A stretch of 64,000 nucleotides of DNA from Amphritea atlantica (GCF_018860855.1 NZ_JAHKQE010000005.1:1-64000); one strand, 5' to 3'. Shown: positions 43,721-53,479, numbered from the stretch's first letter. Notes: generated from the letters alone by a model not told the origin. Numbers and translations are program-made.

Positions 43721-44436
43721 AGATCGAAGACCTAAGTTATCACTACGGTAACAACCCTGACCCCGTGTTTGCCAATTTAAACCTTCAAATAGAAGACGGC
43801 GAGTTTATAGCGGTCGTTGGTGGTTCAGGCGTTGGTAAATCAACCCTGTTACGTTGTGTCGCGGGCCTAACCTCAGCGAGTCATGGCACTATTTCGCTAA
43901 ACGTGGAAGAAGACGAAACCCGACGCTCTCGCAGCGTGGTGTTTCAAGATGGTCGCCTCATGCCTTGGCGTCGATTGCGCAGTAATGTGGCTTACGGGCT
44001 GACAGGGCTCAAACTGACGGCCGAAGAAAAACACAATCGTATAGACGAAGTATTAAAACTGACTCGCCTGGACGAGTTGGCTGAGCGTTGGCCACACCAG
44101 CTATCGGGTGGCCAAGTACAACGGGGCGGCATTGCCAGAGCATTAGCGGTCAAGCCACACTTGTTATTAATGGATGAGCCCTTTAGTGCGGTGGATGCGA
44201 TCACCCGTCAGCATTTACAAGATCAGTTACTGGCGATCTGGGAACAGACGCGCAAAGCCGTGATGTTTATCACCCACGATATTGAAGAAGCGGTGTATTT
44301 AGCCGATCGAGTCATTGTACTATCGGGTTCACCGGCGAACGTCGTGTTAGATAAACCCATTGATCTGCCCCGTCCAAGAGATCGCGGCACAGACAGGTTG
44401 CAAAAAATGGCTCAAGAGATCGCAAACGCACTTTAA
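43705..44436 (+). CDS. ABC transporter ATP-binding protein (NitT/TauT type)
   Basis: 243 residues. Walker A VGGSGVGKSTLL (~37-48), Q-loop FQDGRLMPW, signature LSGGQVQRGGIARAL (~133-146; the usual Arg-Val is Arg-Gly), Walker B LLLMDEPFSAVD and H-loop THD. Powers the transporter encoded by the two preceding genes. Length is normal and no extra regulatory domain is present. Confidence 0.93.
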   Translation: MAPILKIEDLSYHYGNNPDPVFANLNLQIEDGEFIAVVGGSGVGKSTLLRCVAGLTSASHGTISLNVEEDETRRSRSVVFQDGRLMPWRRLRSNVAYGLTGLKLTAEEKHNRIDEVLKLTRLDELAERWPHQLSGGQVQRGGIARALAVKPHLLLMDEPFSAVDAITRQHLQDQLLAIWEQTRKAVMFITHDIEEAVYLADRVIVLSGSPANVVLDKPIDLPRPRDRGTDRLQKMAQEIANAL

Positions 44437-44455
44437 TTTTTAGAAGGACAGTCTC

Positions 44456-44758
44456 ATGCCCGTTACTCAATTGTTGATCCATGCACCAACAGTGGATGCA
44501 TTAAAGCGAGCACAAAATAACGCTCGTAATTTACTCAAATTAGAACCCGATGCCCAAGTGGAAATCGTCGTCAATGGCCCCGCAATGGCAGTGGCAGTCA
44601 CCTTGACAGACTCAGATATTTTAAGTCGACTGGTGATGTGTCGTAATAGCCTACAAGCGCAATCCCTGACGGCTCAGGCAGACGTTAAGCTGGTGGAGGC
44701 CGCTGTGCAGTACCTTGCTCATCAGCAAGCCGCTGGTTGGTCTTATCTTCGCGCTTAA
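44456..44758 (+). CDS. DsrE-family (DsrE/F/H-like) small protein
   Basis: 100 residues; AGGA precedes the ATG, 19 bp after the ATPase. The layout fits a DsrE fold: TQLLIHAPTVDALKRAQNNARNLLKLEP, then VEIVVNGPAMAVAVT, then VMCRNSLQAQSL with the Cys at the position of the DsrE/YchN conserved cysteine. DsrE-like proteins take part in sulfur relay or bind small sulfur species. Its presence in the operon suggests the transporter handles a sulfur compound. That is inference. Confidence 0.78.
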   Translation: MPVTQLLIHAPTVDALKRAQNNARNLLKLEPDAQVEIVVNGPAMAVAVTLTDSDILSRLVMCRNSLQAQSLTAQADVKLVEAAVQYLAHQQAAGWSYLRA

Positions 44759-45087
44759 GAGTTGCCTGTCAGCTAATCAATACCCGAGCCTATTAAATGG
44801 GTCAGAACCCTTTAATCTAAACGTTCAAAGCATTCCCTTCACGGGTGCAAGGCCGAAATAATAAAAGCCTGCACTCGTTAAGTTGATCGTATATGACAAG
44901 CAGCAAGATCTGGTTGAATGAGATCCTAAGCTGTAGCTATTCATCACTTAGGCCCTGATGCAGTGTGCATTTAGACGGATTTACCGCCTCAGACCAATGA
45001 TTAACGTAATAGGCTTGAAATCCCTTATTCATTAGCGCATTTTATACCTCAGTATTACACTTAACGATTATTACGGGTATTAAATAC
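44759..45087. other. Intergenic region before the ParA-like gene
   Basis: 329 bp between the DsrE-like gene and the ParA-like gene. I see no conserved RNA, repeat or clear terminator; the right end is AT-rich and probably holds the promoter. Confidence 0.4.
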
Positions 45088-45792
45088 ATGAGTACGATTC
45101 ATTTTGTCGGTGGTGAAAAAGGCGGAGTAGGCAAATCGGTATTATCCCGTCTGCTATCACAATATTTCTTGGATAAATCACAACCCTATGTCGGCTTGGA
45201 TGCCGATCAGTCACACCCGACACTTAGTCGCTATTACCTCGATTACACCCGAACAATTAATCTTGATCACTTTGAAAGTATCGATCAGATTATGGAACTG
45301 GCATTAGAGGATGATTGCAATGTCCTAATCGACCTTCCAGCACAAAGCGAACGCTTTCTCGATCGCTGGATCGAAGAGAATGGCGTTATCGACATGTGTC
45401 AAGAGATGGGCATTAAACTAGTCTACTGGTATGCCGTCGATAGCGGCCCCGATTCTGTAAATCTACTGGAAAACTTCCTCAACAAATACAGCCATCAACT
45501 ATCCGTAATTGTCGCCAAGAACCAAGGCCGAGGCACCGACTTTAGTAATATTGAAGCCTTAGCAGCGTTGCAGGGGTTTGATTCAAACCAAAAACCAGTC
45601 GCTCAATTTTATATCCCCGCACTACACACCCCTACCATGCAGAAGATCGAGAAACTAGGTCTGAGCTTTTGGGCCGCGGCCAACCTGAAAGACAACGAAG
45701 CCCCACATCTAGGCTTAATGGAAAGACAGCGCAGTCGGGTATGGGTCAACAAAGTTCATCACACCCTCGAAGACTTAATGAGCAATCTATAA
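45088..45792 (+). CDS. Orphan ParA/MinD-type ATPase
   Basis: 234 residues. Deviant Walker A GGEKGGVGKSV (~8-18) with the signature lysine, then GLDADQSHPTLS, and a Walker B-like LIDLPAQSE (~80). It has no HTH or ParB-interacting N-terminus and no parB or parS nearby. Later residues (VDSGPDSVNLLENFL, then VVAKNQGRGTD) match the MobD/ParA-like class of plasmid and orphan chromosomal ATPases. Cargo unknown. A GC-rich hairpin (45799-45828) follows. Confidence 0.8.
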   Translation: MSTIHFVGGEKGGVGKSVLSRLLSQYFLDKSQPYVGLDADQSHPTLSRYYLDYTRTINLDHFESIDQIMELALEDDCNVLIDLPAQSERFLDRWIEENGVIDMCQEMGIKLVYWYAVDSGPDSVNLLENFLNKYSHQLSVIVAKNQGRGTDFSNIEALAALQGFDSNQKPVAQFYIPALHTPTMQKIEKLGLSFWAAANLKDNEAPHLGLMERQRSRVWVNKVHHTLEDLMSNL

Positions 45793-45798
45793 GCTGAT

Positions 45799-45828
45799 GC
45801 GGGGCTACTCATAGCGTTTTGGCCCCGC
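45799..45828 (+). terminator. Possible terminator after the ParA-like gene
   Basis: GCGGGGC and GCCCCGC pair around a 16-nt loop, followed by a weak T-containing stretch (TATCATTTTG). Confidence 0.4.
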
Positions 45829-45990
45829 TATCATTTTGCACTAACAGCACTCTCTCCCCCGTTTTCATCCTCTTCCACCTAACACGAACACTTTAGCGCT
45901 GCTTCGGTACCATTTTTAGTCACTTTTTGAGCCGCAAAAACATCGCTTATCTGCTAAACTCGCGCCAATTAAAACGTTTAGGTTTCGGTT

Positions 45991-47205
45991 ATGAGTTTTT
46001 CATCTTTTGGTTTACACCCTTCACTGCTGCAAGCCATTGAAGAAAAGGGTTATAACCAGCCAACTCCCGTACAAAAGGAGGCGATCCCTGCTATTTTCAA
46101 ACAGCAGGATCTCATGGCTGGCGCGCAAACAGGTACCGGTAAAACCGCGGCCTTTGCCCTGCCTATTTTACATACCTTAGCCGATCAACAAACCTCCGCT
46201 AATATCGTTAGTGCACTGGTTTTGACCCCTACGCGGGAGCTGGCGCAACAAGTTGCACAAAGTTTTCAGGAGTATGGTAAATACCTCTCACTGCGTACCG
46301 TCGTCGCTTATGGCGGTGTCAGCGTAAATCCACAGCTGGATGCCATTGCCCAAGGTGTCGATATCCTAGTGGCCACACCTGGCCGTTTGATGGATCTACT
46401 ATCCCGCGGGGCAGTCGACCTTAGTCAACTGGCCTTCTTCGTTTTAGATGAAGCGGATCGAATGTTAGATATGGGCTTTATTGATGATATTAAGCGAATT
46501 CTTCGGGCGGTTCCTCAAAGCCGTCAGACGCTGTTGTTCTCAGCCACCTTTGATGATGCCGTCTTTAAACTCAGCCAACAGCTGCTCAATCATCCACTGC
46601 TGATTGAGGTCGATCAGCGTAATGCCGCTGCCAGTCAAGTCGAACAGATCGCCTATGAAGTGGACAAGCACCGTAAGCGAGAGATCACTTCCTATTTGAT
46701 CGGCTCGAAAAACTGGCAGCAGGTACTGGTATTTACCCGCACTAAAAAAGGCGCCGATGATCTTGCTAAAGAGATGTGCAAAGACGGCTTAAAAACCGCC
46801 GCCATTCATGGAGATAAATCCCAAGGCGCCCGTGAACGAGCACTCGAAGGGTTTAAAGAGGGTTCGATTCGCGTTTTGGTGGCCACCGATGTCGCCTCTC
46901 GCGGTTTAGATATTCAGCAACTTAAATATGTAATCAATTATGAGCTGCCCCACAATGCGGAAGATTATATCCACCGTATTGGCCGTACAGGGCGCGCTGG
47001 CGAAACCGGTGTTGCAATCACCCTATTGAGCGCCGATGAGAAATGGCTGTTGGATGAAGTACACAAAATCCTTGATGGCCACTTAATGCAACAGTGGCTA
47101 CCCGGCTACGAACCTAGCCTTGAGCAGGATTTCGGCCAAGCAAAAAAGAAAGGTCGCGGCAACAGCAGACATAGCAAACCAACGGGTCGCTCACGTAGAC
47201 GATAG
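45991..47205 (+). CDS. rhlE: DEAD-box RNA helicase, RhlE-like
   Basis: 404 residues. Q-motif region with Phe and GYNQPTPVQ, motif I AQTGTGKT, motif Ia TPTRELAQQ, motif [15 protein letters not shown], motif III SAT, motif [12 protein letters not shown] and motif [12 protein letters not shown] are all intact. A short Lys/Arg-rich tail (~380-404) suits RNA binding. The LDMGF and short tail point to RhlE rather than DeaD or SrmB. Probably acts in rRNA maturation or cold adaptation. Followed after 11 bp by glsB. Confidence 0.9.
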   Translation: MSFSSFGLHPSLLQAIEEKGYNQPTPVQKEAIPAIFKQQDLMAGAQTGTGKTAAFALPILHTLADQQTSANIVSALVLTPTRELAQQVAQSFQEYGKYLSLRTVVAYGGVSVNPQLDAIAQGVDILVATPGRLMDLLSRGAVDLSQLAFFVLDEADRMLDMGFIDDIKRILRAVPQSRQTLLFSATFDDAVFKLSQQLLNHPLLIEVDQRNAAASQVEQIAYEVDKHRKREITSYLIGSKNWQQVLVFTRTKKGADDLAKEMCKDGLKTAAIHGDKSQGARERALEGFKEGSIRVLVATDVASRGLDIQQLKYVINYELPHNAEDYIHRIGRTGRAGETGVAITLLSADEKWLLDEVHKILDGHLMQQWLPGYEPSLEQDFGQAKKKGRGNSRHSKPTGRSRRR

Positions 47206-47216
47206 GAGACAGACCG

Positions 47217-48134
47217 ATGCAAGCGATACTCGACGAGATCGTCGCCACAATAGGTGCCAGTGAAGAACGGGGAAAAGTCGCCGACTATATTCCTCAACTG
47301 GCCTGTATCGACCCTAATCAGTTTGCTATCACCGTAGCGATGGCGGATGGCCGTGTCTTTAGCGCCGGCGATAGCCAACAACTGTTCTCGATACAGAGTA
47401 TCTCAAAAGCCTTTACCCTGACTATTGCACTGGGCAAACTCGGTGATGCTCTCTGGGCACGGGTTGGCCGCGAACCCTCGGGCGACCCGTTTAACTCCAT
47501 CGTGCAGTTAGAACATGAACACGGCAAACCCCGCAACCCCTTTATCAATGCCGGTGCGATCGCCGTTGCCGATGCTATTTTGATGGGCCACCAGCCGAAA
47601 GAAACGCTGGCGGAAATTCTGCAGTTTGTGCGTTTTATCGCCGATGATGACAGCATCAGTATCGATGAAAAAGTAGCGCGTTCCGAACAGAGTAAAGGGG
47701 ATCGTAACGCCTCCCTCGCTCACTTTATGGCCTCATTCGGACGGATAGATAACCCTGTCGATTGTGTGCTAGGAACCTATTTTCATCATTGCTCGATCGC
47801 CATGAATACTCAACAACTGGCTAAAGCCGGTCTATTTTTGGTCGATAATGGCCGAAACCCAGTCACCGGCACCCGCGTGGTATCCACCCAACGTGCCCGT
47901 CGTATCAACTCTCTCATGTTAATGTGTGGTCACTATGATGGCTCTGGTGAATTCGCTTTCCGTGTCGGTTTACCCGGCAAAAGCGGTGTCGGTGGCGGCA
48001 TTTTAGCCATCGCACCGGGGAAGGCTTCCATCGCCGTCTGGTCACCGGGACTCGATAACGTGGGCAACAGTAAACTGGGCACCGAGGCACTGGAAAAGCT
48101 AGTGCAGCACACCGGTTGGTCGATTTTCGGATAA
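47217..48134 (+). CDS. glsB: Glutaminase
   Basis: 305 residues; AGGAG precedes the ATG. Serine-dependent glutaminase fold: [16 protein letters not shown] contains the catalytic Ser-x-x-Lys, [16 protein letters not shown] is the signature, then [14 protein letters not shown]-like [14 protein letters not shown], and the ending [32 protein letters not shown]. It hydrolyses glutamine to glutamate and ammonia. It lies 11 bp after rhlE and 23 bp before a TrmH-family gene, so all three may be cotranscribed. Confidence 0.94.
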   Translation: MQAILDEIVATIGASEERGKVADYIPQLACIDPNQFAITVAMADGRVFSAGDSQQLFSIQSISKAFTLTIALGKLGDALWARVGREPSGDPFNSIVQLEHEHGKPRNPFINAGAIAVADAILMGHQPKETLAEILQFVRFIADDDSISIDEKVARSEQSKGDRNASLAHFMASFGRIDNPVDCVLGTYFHHCSIAMNTQQLAKAGLFLVDNGRNPVTGTRVVSTQRARRINSLMLMCGHYDGSGEFAFRVGLPGKSGVGGGILAIAPGKASIAVWSPGLDNVGNSKLGTEALEKLVQHTGWSIFG

Positions 48135-48157
48135 CCTGATTGGATAAGGATTGTATT

Positions 48158-48670
48158 GTGGAAAACCTAGGTTCAGCAGCCATTGCGCTGTGTAACCCTA
48201 AAAGCCCCTCCAATGTCGGGGCGGTCATGCGGGCGGCGGGTTGCTATGGCGCCTCGGCGATCTTCTATAACGGCACCCGTTTTGAAAGAGCGGCTAAGTA
48301 TCATACTGACACCCGTGACGCTCATCTGAAGGTGCCATTAACCCCAGTCGAGTCCTTTGTTGGGTTAGCGAAGGCGCCGCAGAAAATGGTCTGTATCGAG
48401 CTCGCCGAAGGCGCAACCCCCCTACCCGACTTCGTCCACCCAGAGCATGCTCTCTATGTCTTTGGCCCAGAGGATAGCTCGATAGATCAAGCCACGATTA
48501 ACGCCGCCGATGCCGTTGTTTATATACCGACCACCGGCTGTATGAACTTAGCAGCCACCGTCAATGTACTGCTCTATGACCGCATGGCCAAACAGAACCG
48601 CGACATAGACCCCAACCTGATTAAACAGAGTCGTGATGTTAACAATCGACTGGTGTTTAACAAGCCATAA
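48158..48670 (+). CDS. SPOUT/TrmH-family RNA methyltransferase
   Basis: 170 residues from the GTG at 48158, with AAGGA about 7 bp upstream; a TTG at 48140 is less likely. The three SpoU motifs are present: NPKSPSNVGAVMRAAG (~12-27), YVFGPEDSSI (~105) and IPTTGCMNLAATVNVLLYDR (~128-147), which form the trefoil knot and SAM site. The short length (no extra domains) resembles TrmL/YibK-type enzymes, which methylate the ribose of tRNA wobble bases. Exact target unproven. Confidence 0.85.
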   Translation: MENLGSAAIALCNPKSPSNVGAVMRAAGCYGASAIFYNGTRFERAAKYHTDTRDAHLKVPLTPVESFVGLAKAPQKMVCIELAEGATPLPDFVHPEHALYVFGPEDSSIDQATINAADAVVYIPTTGCMNLAATVNVLLYDRMAKQNRDIDPNLIKQSRDVNNRLVFNKP

Positions 48671-48777
48671 CCGGGCTATACCGAACATACTGATAACCTT
48701 AGAAAATTTGAGGTTAGAAAAGTGATGTGAGGAAAGTGATTAAAGATGTTTTTCGCGACGGGATGGCAGCCTTTATA

Positions 48778-48811
48778 AAAGCACTTTTTAAAGCACTTAT
48801 TAAAAGCACTT
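48778..48811. repeat. 12-13-bp tandem repeat, three units
   Basis: AAAGCACTT occurs at 48778, 48790 and 48803, each followed by a short T-rich spacer, in the intergenic DNA between the methyltransferase and tauC. Confidence 0.75.
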
Positions 48812-48928
48812 CTGGATAGACCACTGGCATAGCCTGCCAATATGCAAAAGACAGATAAACACGGCAAGCGGTCTATCTGTCTTTATATTTCACGGCCTTA
48901 AATCAAGCGTGAATACTCTCAACCGGTA

Positions 48929-49834
48929 TCAGCGGCCTTTCCAAGGAACCAGTTTTTTCTCTAAGTAGCGCATCAACATATCGAATAGGTAAGCGATGAT
49001 ACCAATAACGATAATACCCATGATGACGATATCAGTGACCAAAAACTCTGCTGCATTGAGCACCATAAAGCCCAAACCGGCCTGTGCTGCAACCATTTCG
49101 GCCGCCACCAACGTTGTCCAGCCAAAACCAATACCGATTCGCATACCGGTCAAAATTTCAGGCAAGGCGTTGATCAGAATAATCTGACGAATCACCTGCC
49201 AGCGGCTTGCACCCATCGAATAAGCGGCATGAATCTGCTCCATCGCAACGGACTTAACACCGGCCCGAGCACTCAGCGCCATCGGCGCGAAGATCGCCAG
49301 ATAGATCAGTACAATTTTGGATACTTCACCGATACCTAACCAGATGATAACCAGTGGCAAATAGGCCAATGGCGGCAATGGACGGTAGAACTCAATAATC
49401 GGATCAAAAATACCGCGAGCGATACGATTAACCCCCATAAAGATCCCGATGGGCACAGCGGTGACCAACGCCAATAAGAAGGCAGAGAATACCCGCATCA
49501 TACTCCAGCCGGTATGCTCCAGCAGCGTGGCGTTAGCAAAACCTTCAGTTGCCACCTCCCAAAAACGCATCACAACAGCGCCAGGGGATGGTAAGAATAA
49601 CGGCTTAACCCACTGAAAATAGGTGGCGATATACCATAGACCGATCAGTAACGCCGTGGTGAATAAACTGATTGCTAAGCTTTTACCCTGTCCCGGCGCA
49701 CCGTAGGATTCACCCGGTTTTACCGGACCTGCGGCAAATACGGATAAACAGCGTTTCAGAATACTGGGTGTTGCGACTGGGTTAATCGACACCTTAGCAT
49801 TAACCGGTGTCGTAGCAGCTGTTGTCTGATTCAT
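48929..49834 (-). CDS. tauC: Taurine ABC transporter permease TauC
   Basis: 301 residues. Six membrane helices with the EAA loop EQIHAAYSMGASRWQVIRQIILINALPEILTGMRIGIGFGWTTLVAAEMVAA (~200-250). AGLGFMVLNAAEFLVTDIVIMGI and the ending YLEKKLVPWKGR are typical TauC/SsuC elements. The start overlaps the tauB stop (TAATG). Downstream of it is a tandem repeat and no further taurine gene. Confidence 0.92.
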   Translation of the reverse strand: MNQTTAATTPVNAKVSINPVATPSILKRCLSVFAAGPVKPGESYGAPGQGKSLAISLFTTALLIGLWYIATYFQWVKPLFLPSPGAVVMRFWEVATEGFANATLLEHTGWSMMRVFSAFLLALVTAVPIGIFMGVNRIARGIFDPIIEFYRPLPPLAYLPLVIIWLGIGEVSKIVLIYLAIFAPMALSARAGVKSVAMEQIHAAYSMGASRWQVIRQIILINALPEILTGMRIGIGFGWTTLVAAEMVAAQAGLGFMVLNAAEFLVTDIVIMGIIVIGIIAYLFDMLMRYLEKKLVPWKGR

Positions 49835-50682
49835 TAGTGTAATCCTCCACCTGCAGCTTCATCGCCGTGAATAATACCTAACACTTTCTCTCGCATAGCA
49901 ATAAACTCAGGCATAGATTTAACTTTCCGAGCATCTCGGTTCTCAAGAAAAATCTTATTAAACTCCAGCGGAAATTCATGGGTAATACGCCCCGGACGCG
50001 GCGACATAATAATCAACCGTGACGCCATAAACAGAGCTTCTTCGACGCTGTGAGTGATAAAGAACATCATTTTCTTAGTCTCTAACCAGACATCCAACAG
50101 TAACTCCTGCAGCACTTCTCGCGTGAGGGCATCCAATGCGCCTAACGGTTCATCTAGCAGTAGCATCTGTGGATCGTTGGTCAGCGCACGGGCGATACCT
50201 ACCCGCTGTTGCATCCCGCCAGATAATTGATAAACGGGGTGATTATGAAAATCTTCTAAGCCAACTAATTTAAGGTACTCAGCGGCGCGCGCTTTACGCT
50301 CGCTCTCGCCAACCCCTTGTAGCTTTAAGCCAAACGCGGCGTTTTCTAAAACATTCAGCCAAGGTAATAGAGCATGCTTCTGGAACACCACTCCACGGTC
50401 TTTGCCCGGCCCTGAAATCTGATCTTTCAGATCTAATCCACATGCGACCCGAGGTAGACCAGCAATGCTACTCTCACCAAGTGTCAGATAACCTTCAGAG
50501 GGTTGGATAAAACCTGCCATCAAGTTTAGCAGCGTTGTTTTACCACACCCGGAAGCGCCTAGTGCAACCACAAACTCCCCCGGTTCGATATTAAAATTAA
50601 TACCTGAAAGTGCGGTGACGGCTTCACCACCATTCACTCCCGGATAAAGAACGGATACATCACGAATTTGTAATCGGCTCAT
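49834..50682 (-). CDS. tauB: Taurine ABC transporter ATPase TauB
   Basis: 282 residues; GGAGA precedes the ATG. Walker [12 protein letters not shown] (~41-51), signature [15 protein letters not shown] (~148), Walker [17 protein letters not shown] and H-loop THS are all intact. [13 protein letters not shown] and the [12 protein letters not shown] ending match TauB/SsuB. It follows tauA after a 97-bp gap, on the minus strand. Confidence 0.94.
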   Translation of the reverse strand: MSRLQIRDVSVLYPGVNGGEAVTALSGINFNIEPGEFVVALGASGCGKTTLLNLMAGFIQPSEGYLTLGESSIAGLPRVACGLDLKDQISGPGKDRGVVFQKHALLPWLNVLENAAFGLKLQGVGESERKARAAEYLKLVGLEDFHNHPVYQLSGGMQQRVGIARALTNDPQMLLLDEPLGALDALTREVLQELLLDVWLETKKMMFFITHSVEEALFMASRLIIMSPRPGRITHEFPLEFNKIFLENRDARKVKSMPEFIAMREKVLGIIHGDEAAGGGLH

Positions 50683-50779
50683 AGCTAATCTCCTATAAAC
50701 AGCCGTGTAACTCGAACCCTTTCACTCAGATGGGTGACAGCATCAGCCACCTAAGCGAAACGGTTATCTAGCAGAAAGA

Positions 50780-51808
50780 TTAAAGCTTGGCGGCAGCTTC
50801 GGCGAAAGATGGGTTAACGAACACGCTGTAATCATCTGCGAGCGCGCGCACTTTACCCTGCTCCTTCAAAAACTCTGAAGTGAATTGCAACGCTTTAGAC
50901 GCGCCACCTTCAGCACCACAACCCAACCAGGCACAACTGGTCTGCTCGGTCAAACTAGGGAAGTCATAGAGTGCCAAGACACCGGCAACGTTTTCCACAG
51001 CACCGCCAGTCATCGAAGCAATCCCTTTGATCATAGGCGACTCAATCGTTAGGCTATCTTTTTCAGCGCGGTAAGTGCTGTCGGCATCGGCAATCAACTT
51101 AATCACCTGAGCAACAAACTCAGGCTTGTCTTCACCGAATGACTTATTAATCACCAAACCATCAAAGGTGGCTTTACCCCAGCGGCTAAGATCACCGGAA
51201 CTAAACAGCACATGACCTGATTGCTTAATACGGCCCAGCGCTGGATCCCAAATAAAGGCAGCATCGATATCGCCCCGTTCCCATGCAGCATTAATCGCAT
51301 TCGGCTGCATATTGATCAACTTCACGTCTTTTTCAGTTAAACCAAACTGCTCCATGGCAAACAACATATGGAAGTGAGTTGTCGATACAAAAGGCACACC
51401 GATGTTTTTGCCTCTTAAGTCCTGTGGCGCAGAGATACCCGAGCCATCACGTACCACAAGAGCCTCAGCATCATTAATATTCTCTAAGATCCAAATCAGC
51501 TCGATATCCAAACCACGGTTCACCGCCGCAGCAATGGGGCTAGAACCCGCAGATGCCATATCAATATCGCCGGAGGCCATTGCCGTGATCACTTTGGCAC
51601 CCGAATCAAAACGACGCCACTCGATATCCATCCCAGTCGCTTTCTCAAGCTGCTTCTCTGCTATCACCGTTTTCCAAGGATTCATCATTCCCTGGTAACC
51701 GATCGTTACCGTATCGGCACTGGCCAAGCTGGAAAATACAAATCCACTTGCAAGAACCGATAGCGTGGCTGCTTTTTTAACAAACTGGGTAATCTTTCTT
51801 GCGCTCAT
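50780..51808 (-). CDS. tauA: Taurine ABC transporter substrate-binding protein TauA
   Basis: 342 residues from the ATG at 51806-51808, with AGGAG upstream; an earlier in-frame Met is discarded. Signal peptide (1-31, ending SLASA). TauA-type fold: TVTIGYQGMMNPWKTVI, then RRFDSGAKVITAMASGDIDMASAGSSPIAAAVNRGLDIELIW, and AAFIWDPALGRI, followed by a C-terminal CAWLGCGAEGG. It delivers taurine to TauBC. Two direct repeats resembling TauR sites lie upstream. Confidence 0.93.
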   Translation of the reverse strand: MSARKITQFVKKAATLSVLASGFVFSSLASADTVTIGYQGMMNPWKTVIAEKQLEKATGMDIEWRRFDSGAKVITAMASGDIDMASAGSSPIAAAVNRGLDIELIWILENINDAEALVVRDGSGISAPQDLRGKNIGVPFVSTTHFHMLFAMEQFGLTEKDVKLINMQPNAINAAWERGDIDAAFIWDPALGRIKQSGHVLFSSGDLSRWGKATFDGLVINKSFGEDKPEFVAQVIKLIADADSTYRAEKDSLTIESPMIKGIASMTGGAVENVAGVLALYDFPSLTEQTSCAWLGCGAEGGASKALQFTSEFLKEQGKVRALADDYSVFVNPSFAEAAAKL

Positions 51809-51876
51809 ATTAATACTCCTAGAGGTGTGAAATCGGTTGATCTGTAACCAGACTAGAAGCAGACGTGGTATAAGCG

Positions 51877-51949
51877 ATAGATCCAAGCATTTAAAACAAT
51901 AGGTCCAGAGGCAGCAGATGGACTATTATTTGCATCAGATTGGAGCAAT
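51877..51949. promoter_or_regulatory. TauR-like direct repeats in the tauA-tauR intergenic region
   Basis: On the minus strand, CTGGACCTAT (51908 to 51899) and TTGGATCTAT (51886 to 51877) lie 22 bp apart, facing tauA. On the plus strand, ATGGACTATT (51918) and TTGGAGCAAT (51940) lie 22 bp apart, facing tauR. The core CTGGACYTAA is the known TauR half-site in Rhodobacter. Confidence 0.78.
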
Positions 51950-51973
51950 AACATTTCAATAGATGAGCAAAAC

Positions 51974-53443
51974 ATGCTTGAACAACATTTTCTTATCGAA
52001 TTTGATCCAGAACGGACCCTTCAAGAGCAAACTCGCGAGCATTTGGTTAACCTTATTCTCTCGGGAAATTTGCCGTTCAACCAGCCCTTACCATCATCCC
52101 GCCGATTAGCCCAGTTATTGGGGGTTTCACGCAATACCATCGTGCTTATTTATGAGAGTTTAGTCGACAGCGGTTTTCTCGAAGCTCGCCCCAGAAAAGG
52201 CTATTTTGTGGCCCACGATTTCAGAAGCCCCGAAGCCATTAGCACCAATGTAGTGCACAGGTCAGATGATAGCTCACCTAACTGGCAACACCGATTCCGA
52301 AAAAAACCCAGTACTGAGTTGAATATCGTCAAACCCAACGACTGGCAAAGTTTTGAGTATCCATTCATATTCGGGCAGATTCAGCATGAATTCTTTCCAT
52401 TAGAACAGTGGCGGGACGTTGCCCGTAAAAGTATGAGTGGACACTGGAATAAATACTGGCTCAATGACATGGTGGACTCGGACGATCCCATTCTCATTGA
52501 GCAGATACGCACACGTCTGCTACCTCGAAGGGGGATCTATGTCGAGCCTAACGAGATCATAGTGACCATCGGCACCCAGAACTCCCTCTACCTGCTGGCC
52601 AACTTACTCTGCAATACAAACACGAAGGTGGGTGTTGAAACGCCCTGCTTTCGCGATGCGTTTAACATTTTTTCATTGTTTGACAGTCAGATACATCAGC
52701 AGCCAGTGGATCAGGATGGCATCATCGTTGATGAACGCTTAGATAGTTGTGATTATCTCTACATTACCCCCAGTAGTCAGGTGCCAACCGGTGCTGAACT
52801 CAGTGACCCGAGACGCCAGTCTCTTCTGGATATGACAGTAAATCAGGATCTAGTGATTATCGAAGATGACTTCGACTCCGAGATCAACATGAAGCTAGAC
52901 CCCAAACCCGCCCTGAAAGCAAACGATGAACACAACCGAGTAATTTATATCGGCAGTATGTCAAAATCGATCTCGCCCGGCATCAGAATCGGCTATATGG
53001 TGGCAGATGAAGAGCTGATCTCTGAGATTCGCGCATTACGCCGTCTGATGTATCGCCACCCTCCGGTCAATAATCAGCGACAACTGGCACTGTTCCTCTC
53101 ACTCGGCTACTACGATACCTACTTACGCAAAATTCGTGAGATCAATGCGTCTAAACTTCAACGGATGGTTGAATCTGTTAACCGCCATCTTCCCCATATG
53201 CGCACCACTCAGGAAGTCAATTCCGGCGCCACCTCGATGTGGTTAAAAGCCCCTGAGGGGGTTAATACCGAGGAAGTCTCATGGGCTGCGGCTCGAAACA
53301 GCATTCTGATAGAACCCGGAGCGATCCACTTTCCCATTGCTAATCCACCCAAAAACTATTTCAGACTGGGCTTTTCCGCTATTGCTAACCATAAGATCGA
53401 ACCGGGCATTGCGGCACTAAAAAAGGTTTTTGCCCAATTTTAG
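51974..53443 (+). CDS. tauR: MocR/GntR-type regulator TauR
   Basis: 489 residues. N-terminal GntR winged HTH (~10-80): LVNLILSGNLPFNQPLPSSRRLAQLLGVSRNTIVLIYESLVDSGFLEARPRKGYFV. A long aminotransferase-like domain (~120-489) of fold type I, with PLP lysine in YIGSMSKSISPGIRIGY (~330). Its position between tauABC (divergent) and the exporter-reductase-tpa operon, and 22-bp-spaced TauR-like half-sites on both sides, support a taurine-responsive activator. Shine-Dalgarno weak (GATGAG). Confidence 0.9.
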   Translation: MLEQHFLIEFDPERTLQEQTREHLVNLILSGNLPFNQPLPSSRRLAQLLGVSRNTIVLIYESLVDSGFLEARPRKGYFVAHDFRSPEAISTNVVHRSDDSSPNWQHRFRKKPSTELNIVKPNDWQSFEYPFIFGQIQHEFFPLEQWRDVARKSMSGHWNKYWLNDMVDSDDPILIEQIRTRLLPRRGIYVEPNEIIVTIGTQNSLYLLANLLCNTNTKVGVETPCFRDAFNIFSLFDSQIHQQPVDQDGIIVDERLDSCDYLYITPSSQVPTGAELSDPRRQSLLDMTVNQDLVIIEDDFDSEINMKLDPKPALKANDEHNRVIYIGSMSKSISPGIRIGYMVADEELISEIRALRRLMYRHPPVNNQRQLALFLSLGYYDTYLRKIREINASKLQRMVESVNRHLPHMRTTQEVNSGATSMWLKAPEGVNTEEVSWAAARNSILIEPGAIHFPIANPPKNYFRLGFSAIANHKIEPGIAALKKVFAQF

Positions 53444-53447
53444 AACG

Positions 53448-53479
53448 CTGGTACTAAACTTCCTTTGCGCTGGACCTAT
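53448..53479 (+). promoter_or_regulatory. TauR-like direct repeats upstream of the exporter-reductase-tpa operon
   Basis: CTGGTACTAA (53448-53457) and CTGGACCTAT (53470-53479) are 22 bp apart, the same spacing as in the tauA-tauR region. The second is identical to the best half-site there. The first begins 5 bp after the tauR stop. Confidence 0.78.
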
